Shown in pieces: positions 60,266 through 64,000 of a stretch of DNA of 64,000 nucleotides. The position numbers and the translations under genes are program-made. The stretch covers positions 496,001 through 560,000 of the forward strand of contig NZ_JACCFE010000002.1 in assembly GCF_014256275.1 (NCBI RefSeq), in the 5' to 3' direction. Below the pieces are notes generated by a model. That model was not told the DNA's origin. It worked only from the letters and a program-made list of their open reading frames with translations, and did not search any database. This DNA comes from Rhodococcus sp. 4CII (lineage in GTDB: Bacteria > Actinomycetota > Actinomycetes > Mycobacteriales > Mycobacteriaceae). The stretch's first letter is position 1, and each line of letters opens with the position of its first letter.

Positions 60266-61170
60266 GCGAGCACCCCCGCAGCGTGCAGATCGGCGGCCAG
60301 GAGATCTATCTGATCGTGTGTGGGCGCCACCTGCGGCAACCGGGGCTCCCCGACGTCGAGACCGATCAGACGCAGACCCGCCTTCGACGCGCTGACGCCG
60401 CCGAGACGCGCCACCGAGCGGATGACCGGGATCAGGCTGAGGTTGATAGCGCGGGCGCGGGCGATGTCACCGGCCGCGAAGGCGGTGTGGAGTTCCCGCA
60501 ACCGGCCGGGCACGAGGTGCCCGATGACGCTGACGAATCCCGTCGCGCCCACCGAGAGCCACGGCAGGTTGAGCGGATCGTCACCCGAGTAGAACTGGAG
60601 GTCGGTGGTGCCGATCAGCTCGGCGCCCGCGTTGAGGTCGCCCTTGGCGTCCTTGACCGCGACGATGCGCGGGTTCTCGGCGAGGCGCCGGATGGTCTCC
60701 GTTTCGATGGGGACCACGGAGCGGGGTGGAATGTCGTAGAGCATGACCGGCAGGTCGGTGGCATTGGCGACGGCGGTGAAGTGCGCGAACAGGCCGGCCT
60801 GCGGCGGACGCGAGTAGTAGGGGGTGACGACGAGGAGGCCCTGCGCGCCGGCACGGGCCGCGTCACGGGCGAGCTCGACGCTGTGCGCGGTGTCGTTGCT
60901 GCCCGCGCCGGCGATGATCTTCGCGCGGTCGCCCACCGCGGCGATGACCGCGCGGAGCAGCTCGAGCTTCTCGTTCTCGGTGGTCGTCGGCGACTCACCG
61001 GTGGTGCCGGCGAGGACGAGGGAGTCGCATCCGTTGTCGACGAGGTACACCGCGAGGCGGACACCGGCGTCGACGTCCAGCTTTCCGTCCGAGGTGAACG
61101 GCGTCACCATCGCTGTGGACACGGTGCCGAACGGACGCTCGACGGGAGAAGCGGAATCACCGTAGGTCAT
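60262..61170 (-). CDS. dapA: 4-hydroxy-tetrahydrodipicolinate synthase
   Basis: A 302-residue barrel enzyme joining pyruvate and aspartate semialdehyde for lysine and DAP. The Schiff-base lysine is Lys173 (VAVKDAKGD), with Tyr145 (YDIPPRS) and GTTGESPTT near 56-64. I start at the ATG at 61170; TAGCCT lies 7 bases upstream in the thyX spacer, so dapA-rnj may have its own leaderless promoter. The 20-residue longer form was rejected. Confidence 0.95.
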   Translation of the reverse strand: MTYGDSASPVERPFGTVSTAMVTPFTSDGKLDVDAGVRLAVYLVDNGCDSLVLAGTTGESPTTTENEKLELLRAVIAAVGDRAKIIAGAGSNDTAHSVELARDAARAGAQGLLVVTPYYSRPPQAGLFAHFTAVANATDLPVMLYDIPPRSVVPIETETIRRLAENPRIVAVKDAKGDLNAGAELIGTTDLQFYSGDDPLNLPWLSVGATGFVSVIGHLVPGRLRELHTAFAAGDIARARAINLSLIPVIRSVARLGGVSASKAGLRLIGLDVGEPRLPQVAPTHDQIDLLAADLHAAGVLA

Positions 61171-61213
61171 GGTCAGAAGGCTACCCGGTGACCCAGGTAG
61201 TTTTGCACACCAG

Positions 61214-61966
61214 TCACGCGTCGGCGGCAAACGTGCTCCGTGCTACCTCTGTGCCGTCACCCCAGTCCAGTACCTCGAAGTCGCCGAAGACATTCGGCGC
61301 GGCCGCCTGCAACTGCCTCAGGCATTCGACCGCGACACGGCGGATCTCCACGTCGGCATGCTCGGTGGCCCGCATCGACACGAAGTGACGCCACGCCCGG
61401 TAGTTGCCCGTGACCACCACGCGCGTCTCCGTCGCGTTGGGCAGTACAGCCCTCGCCGCCTGCCTCGCCTGCTTGTTGCGCAGCGGCACACTGGAGGTGC
61501 CCGCCAGTTTCTCCTCGAGCGCCGCGAGGAGTTCGCCGTACGCCGCCCGGCTCGCGTCGGTGGCCTTCGCGAACAGAGCCTCGAGCTCGGGGTCGCCGGC
61601 GACGGCCGGCGGGACGACGACGTTCGCGTCGTTCTCGCGCACGAATCGCTGCGACAACTGCGAGTAGGAGAAGTGGCGGTGCCGGATGAGCTCGTGGGTG
61701 CACGACCGCGAGATCCCCGTGATGTAGAAGCTCACGGTGCCGTGTTCGAGCACCGACTCGTGCCCGACCTCGAGCAGATGACGCAGGTAACCGGCGTTGG
61801 TCGCCGTCCGCGGATTGGGCTTGGACCAGCTCTGATAGCACGCCCGGCCTGCGAACTCCGCCAGGGCTTCGCCGCCGTCGGCGTCGGTCTCCCACGGAAT
61901 GTCCGCCGGCGGAAAGAACTCCGTCTTCGCGACGAGTTGCACCCTGAGCGGCACGGTCTGCGGCAC
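61214..61966 (-). CDS. thyX: flavin-dependent thymidylate synthase ThyX
   Basis: A 250-residue FAD-dependent thymidylate synthase. The ThyX motif RHRHFSYSQLSQR (residues 95-107) matches RHRxxSxxxxSxR. ALAEFAGRACYQSWSK and NKQARQAARAVLPN are also typical. The GTG at 61966 follows AGGAGGAA by about 9 bases, which decides it over the longer frame to 62017. Gene order thyX-dapA-rnj is conserved in mycobacteria. Confidence 0.95.
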   Translation of the reverse strand: MPQTVPLRVQLVAKTEFFPPADIPWETDADGGEALAEFAGRACYQSWSKPNPRTATNAGYLRHLLEVGHESVLEHGTVSFYITGISRSCTHELIRHRHFSYSQLSQRFVRENDANVVVPPAVAGDPELEALFAKATDASRAAYGELLAALEEKLAGTSSVPLRNKQARQAARAVLPNATETRVVVTGNYRAWRHFVSMRATEHADVEIRRVAVECLRQLQAAAPNVFGDFEVLDWGDGTEVARSTFAADA

Positions 61967-62134
61967 TGCGCTGTTCCTCCTACCGAACTCCCTGGTCGGA
62001 GTCCCTCCTGAATGCATCGACCCTAGTCGCAGGGCTGATCGGGCTCGCGGGGCGCCCCGGCCAGGTACGGCGCCCGCAATGCCCGCGCTCTCCGTGGTGA
62101 CGGCATCATCCGGATGAAGTCACGACTGCTTGAC

Positions 62135-62165
62135 TGACGCCACTTATGACGTCATCATGGCGTCA
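62135..62165. promoter_or_regulatory. nested palindrome ending on the HicB-like start codon
   Basis: Outer arms TGACGCCA (62135-62142) and TGGCGTCA (62158-62165) flank an inner perfect palindrome ATGACGTCAT (62146-62155); the centres coincide within half a base. The last base of the outer right arm is the A of the start codon at 62165. This is a strong candidate operator for the DNA-binding protein encoded next. Confidence 0.6.
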
Positions 62166-62641
62166 TGGACCTCGGCATCTACGTCTCCCGGTTGCGGGAC
62201 GACCTGACCGCAGCTGCCGCACTCGGCGACGAGCAGACTCGGGCGACCGCAGCCGCGCTCGCCGCCGCGGTCGAACCCGCCGCGCGCCTGCTCCTCCTGT
62301 CGGCGCTCACCGATTTCGCCGGTGAAGTGTCGTCCGAACTGGGCAATCGCACCGTCGGTGTGCGCCTGGACGGTACCGAGGTCGCCGTCGACGTGCACCG
62401 CACTCCCCCCACACCGGGGCCGGACGGCGAACGAGCGGCGACGGCCGAAGACCTCGGCGCCGCCTTCGATAACGTCACCGGTGACATCAGTCGCGTCACC
62501 CTGCGTCTGATGGATCAGATCAAGTCGAAGGCCGAGGAGGCCGCCTCCGCGAACGGCGTGTCGCTCAATTCCTGGGTGTCGCAGGCGGTCCAGGGTGCGC
62601 TCAAGGACCAGATGCGCCGAAACGGTCGCGACAATTTCTGA
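62165..62641 (+). CDS. HicB-like / ribbon-helix-helix protein without a HicA partner
   Basis: A 158-residue protein. The N-terminal part is helical and Ala-rich (LRDDLTAAAAL, TAAALAAAVEPAARLLLLSAL); the middle includes VGVRLDGTEVAVDVHRTP; the C-terminal part (MDQIKSKAEEAASANGVSLNSWVSQAVQGAL, in parts) is the HicB-type ribbon-helix-helix pattern NG-SLNSWV. No HicA-like toxin frame lies on either side. Autoregulation through the palindrome at its start is inferred. Start ATG at 62165, with no clear Shine-Dalgarno. Confidence 0.72.
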   Translation: MDLGIYVSRLRDDLTAAAALGDEQTRATAAALAAAVEPAARLLLLSALTDFAGEVSSELGNRTVGVRLDGTEVAVDVHRTPPTPGPDGERAATAEDLGAAFDNVTGDISRVTLRLMDQIKSKAEEAASANGVSLNSWVSQAVQGALKDQMRRNGRDNF

Positions 62642-62743
62642 GCCCCACAGCACTCACTCCACGCTCCTCTCGGCGGCGGTGATGTAATTACGTCGCATCA
62701 GCCACACGGTAAGAGTCGCCACAGGCTCGGAGGAGCGAAGAAC

Positions 62744-63178
62744 ATGGCCGTTTCCGGCGTCAAGGAATTCGAGATCAAGGCCGATCCGGCCACGGTGATG
62801 GCCGCCATCGCTGCGGTGGATCGCCTGCCCGAGTGGTCCTCGGCCCACAAGTCGGTCACCATCGAGAGCACACACGACGACGGCCGCCCTCACCGAGTCC
62901 GGATGAGCGTCTCCATCCTCGGTATCAGCGACGAGCAGGTTGTCGACTACACGTTCGAGGGCGACAACACCGTGTCGTGGCACCTCGTCGAGAGCGGCCA
63001 GCAGAACGCCCAGGACGGCTCGTACGTCCTCACCGAGTCCGGCGCCGGCACCAAGGTCACGTTCGAGTTGACGGTCGACCCGAAGATCCCACTGCCCGGG
63101 TTCCTCGTGAAGAAGGCGCAGAAAACGGCGCTCGAGACCGCGAGCAAGGGCCTGACGAAGTTCGTCGAGAGCCTGTAG
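62744..63178 (+). CDS. SRPBCC (START-like) family protein
   Basis: A 144-residue protein of the SRPBCC fold, which binds hydrophobic ligands in a deep pocket: FEIKADPATVMAAIAAVDRLPEWSS at the start, VRMSVSILGISDEQVVDY, and a long C-terminal helix (KKAQKTALETASKGLTKFVE). GGAGGAG precedes the ATG. Such proteins are common in mycolic-acid bacteria; ligand unknown. Confidence 0.85.
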   Translation: MAVSGVKEFEIKADPATVMAAIAAVDRLPEWSSAHKSVTIESTHDDGRPHRVRMSVSILGISDEQVVDYTFEGDNTVSWHLVESGQQNAQDGSYVLTESGAGTKVTFELTVDPKIPLPGFLVKKAQKTALETASKGLTKFVESL

Positions 63179-63182
63179 TTTC

Positions 63183-64000
63183 TCACTCTCCTCGCGGCCG
63201 CGCCGCCGCGGCCGCGAGGAGGGCGCCGAGGTTGCCGCGATCGTCCACCCGGATGTCGTCCAGGCCCAGCCACGTTGCCATTCTTCGCAGTTCCGGGATC
63301 AGCGCCTCCACCACGCGGCCCGGACTCCGGTCGGGTTCCACGAACGCGGATCGCACGTCGAGCGTTCCCGACGTGCGGTCCGCCTTCAGATCGACCCTGG
63401 CGACCAGTTCACCGTTCAGCAGGAACGGAAACACGTAGTACCCGTGGACGCGTTTGTGCGCCGGGGTATAGATCTCGAGCCGGTACCGGAAGTCGAACAT
63501 CCGCTCGGTCCGGGGACGGCAGAAGACGAGCGGATCGAACGGGCACAACAGCGCCGCCCCCTCCACCTTCCGGGGAACCCGCACGTCGCGGTGAACGAAC
63601 GCCGGCCTGTCCCAGCCCCGGACCGTCACCTGTTCGAGCACCCCGTCCTCCACGAGTTCGGCGACCGCGGGCGCGGTCTGCGCCGGGGACAGTCGGTAGT
63701 AGTCGCGCAGGTCGGGTTCGGTGGCCACCCCGAGCGCCCGCGCCGACTTCTGCACGAGGCCGCGGACGGCGTCCGGTTCCGAGACATGATCGGAGAGAAT
63801 CGCTTTCGGCAGTACACGTTCGGTGAGGTCATAGTGGCGGGTGAACGCGACCCGTTTGTCGACCGCCAGCGCGCCGGACGCGAACAGTTGCTCGCACACC
63901 ACTTTGGTGTCGCTGCGATCCCACCACGGACCCTTGCGATCGGGGCGGTCGACCGCGAGGTGTTTCTCCACGTCACCCGCGCTGCACGCACCGACGGCGC
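63183..64000 (-). CDS. YcaQ-like winged-helix / crosslink-repair glycosylase family protein (5' end outside window)
   Basis: The frame is open to the window edge, so the start is missing; 272 residues remain. The sequence has DRKGPWWDRSDTKVVCEQLFASG, TRHYDLTERVLP, RDYYRLSP (winged-helix part) and a later VFPFLLNGELVARVDLKADR region, all typical of the YcaQ/AlkX family. Relatives unhook DNA interstrand crosslinks as glycosylases. Catalytic residues lie near the N-terminus in this family and cannot all be checked here. Confidence 0.82.
   Translation of the reverse strand, partial: AVGACSAGDVEKHLAVDRPDRKGPWWDRSDTKVVCEQLFASGALAVDKRVAFTRHYDLTERVLPKAILSDHVSEPDAVRGLVQKSARALGVATEPDLRDYYRLSPAQTAPAVAELVEDGVLEQVTVRGWDRPAFVHRDVRVPRKVEGAALLCPFDPLVFCRPRTERMFDFRYRLEIYTPAHKRVHGYYVFPFLLNGELVARVDLKADRTSGTLDVRSAFVEPDRSPGRVVEALIPELRRMATWLGLDDIRVDDRGNLGALLAAAAARPRGE
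63188..63221. terminator. hairpin at the convergent SRPBCC/YcaQ-like gene ends
   Basis: Perfect 15-base arms (CTCCTCGCGGCCGCG and its complement) with a 4-base loop start 9 bases after the SRPBCC stop. The hairpin encodes the Ala-rich C-terminus of the convergent gene. It lacks a U-tract. Confidence 0.7.

Noticed and set aside
1..64000. Search by eye for tRNA or rRNA genes, CRISPR arrays, insertion-sequence ends or phage genes.
   Set aside because: No tRNA-like cloverleaf, regularly spaced repeat, transposase or integrase frame was seen; the window looks like stable core chromosome.

Overview
The window is high-GC actinobacterial chromosome of the mycolic-acid group, most likely a Rhodococcus of the opacus/jostii type. 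This rests on three things visible here: the gene order closely follows the Mycobacterium tuberculosis Rv2714-Rv2754c core block (PAC2 protein, hydrolase, PhzF, nrdR, LysM protein, lexA, hflX, dapF, miaA, miaB, recX, recA, clgR-pspA-pspM, pgsA, argA, ftsK, rnj, dapA, thyX); a fructose PTS cluster and gluABCD-recX-recA are arranged as in Corynebacterium glutamicum; and GTG starts, 4-base stop/start overlaps and leaderless starts are frequent. No tRNA, rRNA, insertion sequence, prophage or CRISPR array was seen.

Layout. 1-4.6 kb: partial PAC2 protein, alpha/beta hydrolase and a large Ski2-like helicase. 4.6-13.6 kb is more variable: a divergent DUF5997 / HTH-less LysR-domain pair, oxyR, PhzF, a permuted NlpC/P60-like protein, a small membrane protein, a class III aminotransferase with an MHS-type transporter, a frameshifted VOC gene, a hydrolase and a Pr6Pr-type membrane protein whose stop appears to be lost. 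13.6-19.8 kb: hrpA, nrdR and the divergent LysM/lexA SOS pair with two LexA boxes. 19.8-31.1 kb: a broken acyl-CoA dehydrogenase, an NCS2 permease, the fructose PTS (ptsI divergent from DeoR regulator-fruK-fruA-ptsH) and two envelope proteins. 31.1-39.7 kb: hflX, dapF, rRNA methyltransferase-miaA-Rv2728c-like, DUF349 protein, membrane protein-miaB. 39.9-45.2 kb: gluABCD, then recA-recX and DUF3046. 45.3-54.8 kb: glycosyltransferase, TetR-glpD, the envelope-stress genes clgR-pspA-pspM behind pgsA-cinA, argA, a YciI protein and TerC. 54.8-64 kb: a yybP-ykoY-type manganese riboswitch ahead of terC, ftsK, a TIGR03085 protein, thyX-dapA-rnj, a HicB-like protein, an SRPBCC protein and a partial YcaQ-like gene.

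Functional links. lexA, recA, recX and the LysM division inhibitor form a DNA-damage module carrying three LexA boxes and one PafBC-type promoter. clgR-pspA-pspM is the envelope-stress module. ptsI, HPr, fruK and fruA form a complete fructose uptake route under one DeoR-type regulator. dapF, dapA, ftsK and the LysM protein serve cell wall and division.

The most unusual items are the possible split LysR regulator (a DUF5997 protein with an exact 50-residue internal repeat beside a LysR effector domain without HTH and with a basic tail), the orphan HicB-like gene whose start codon touches a nested palindrome, an OxyR-type operator over the oxyR start codon without ahpC nearby, and three genes broken by small indels. 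Start sites were chosen from Shine-Dalgarno sequences, stop/start overlaps, leaderless -10 spacing and family lengths. No database search was possible.
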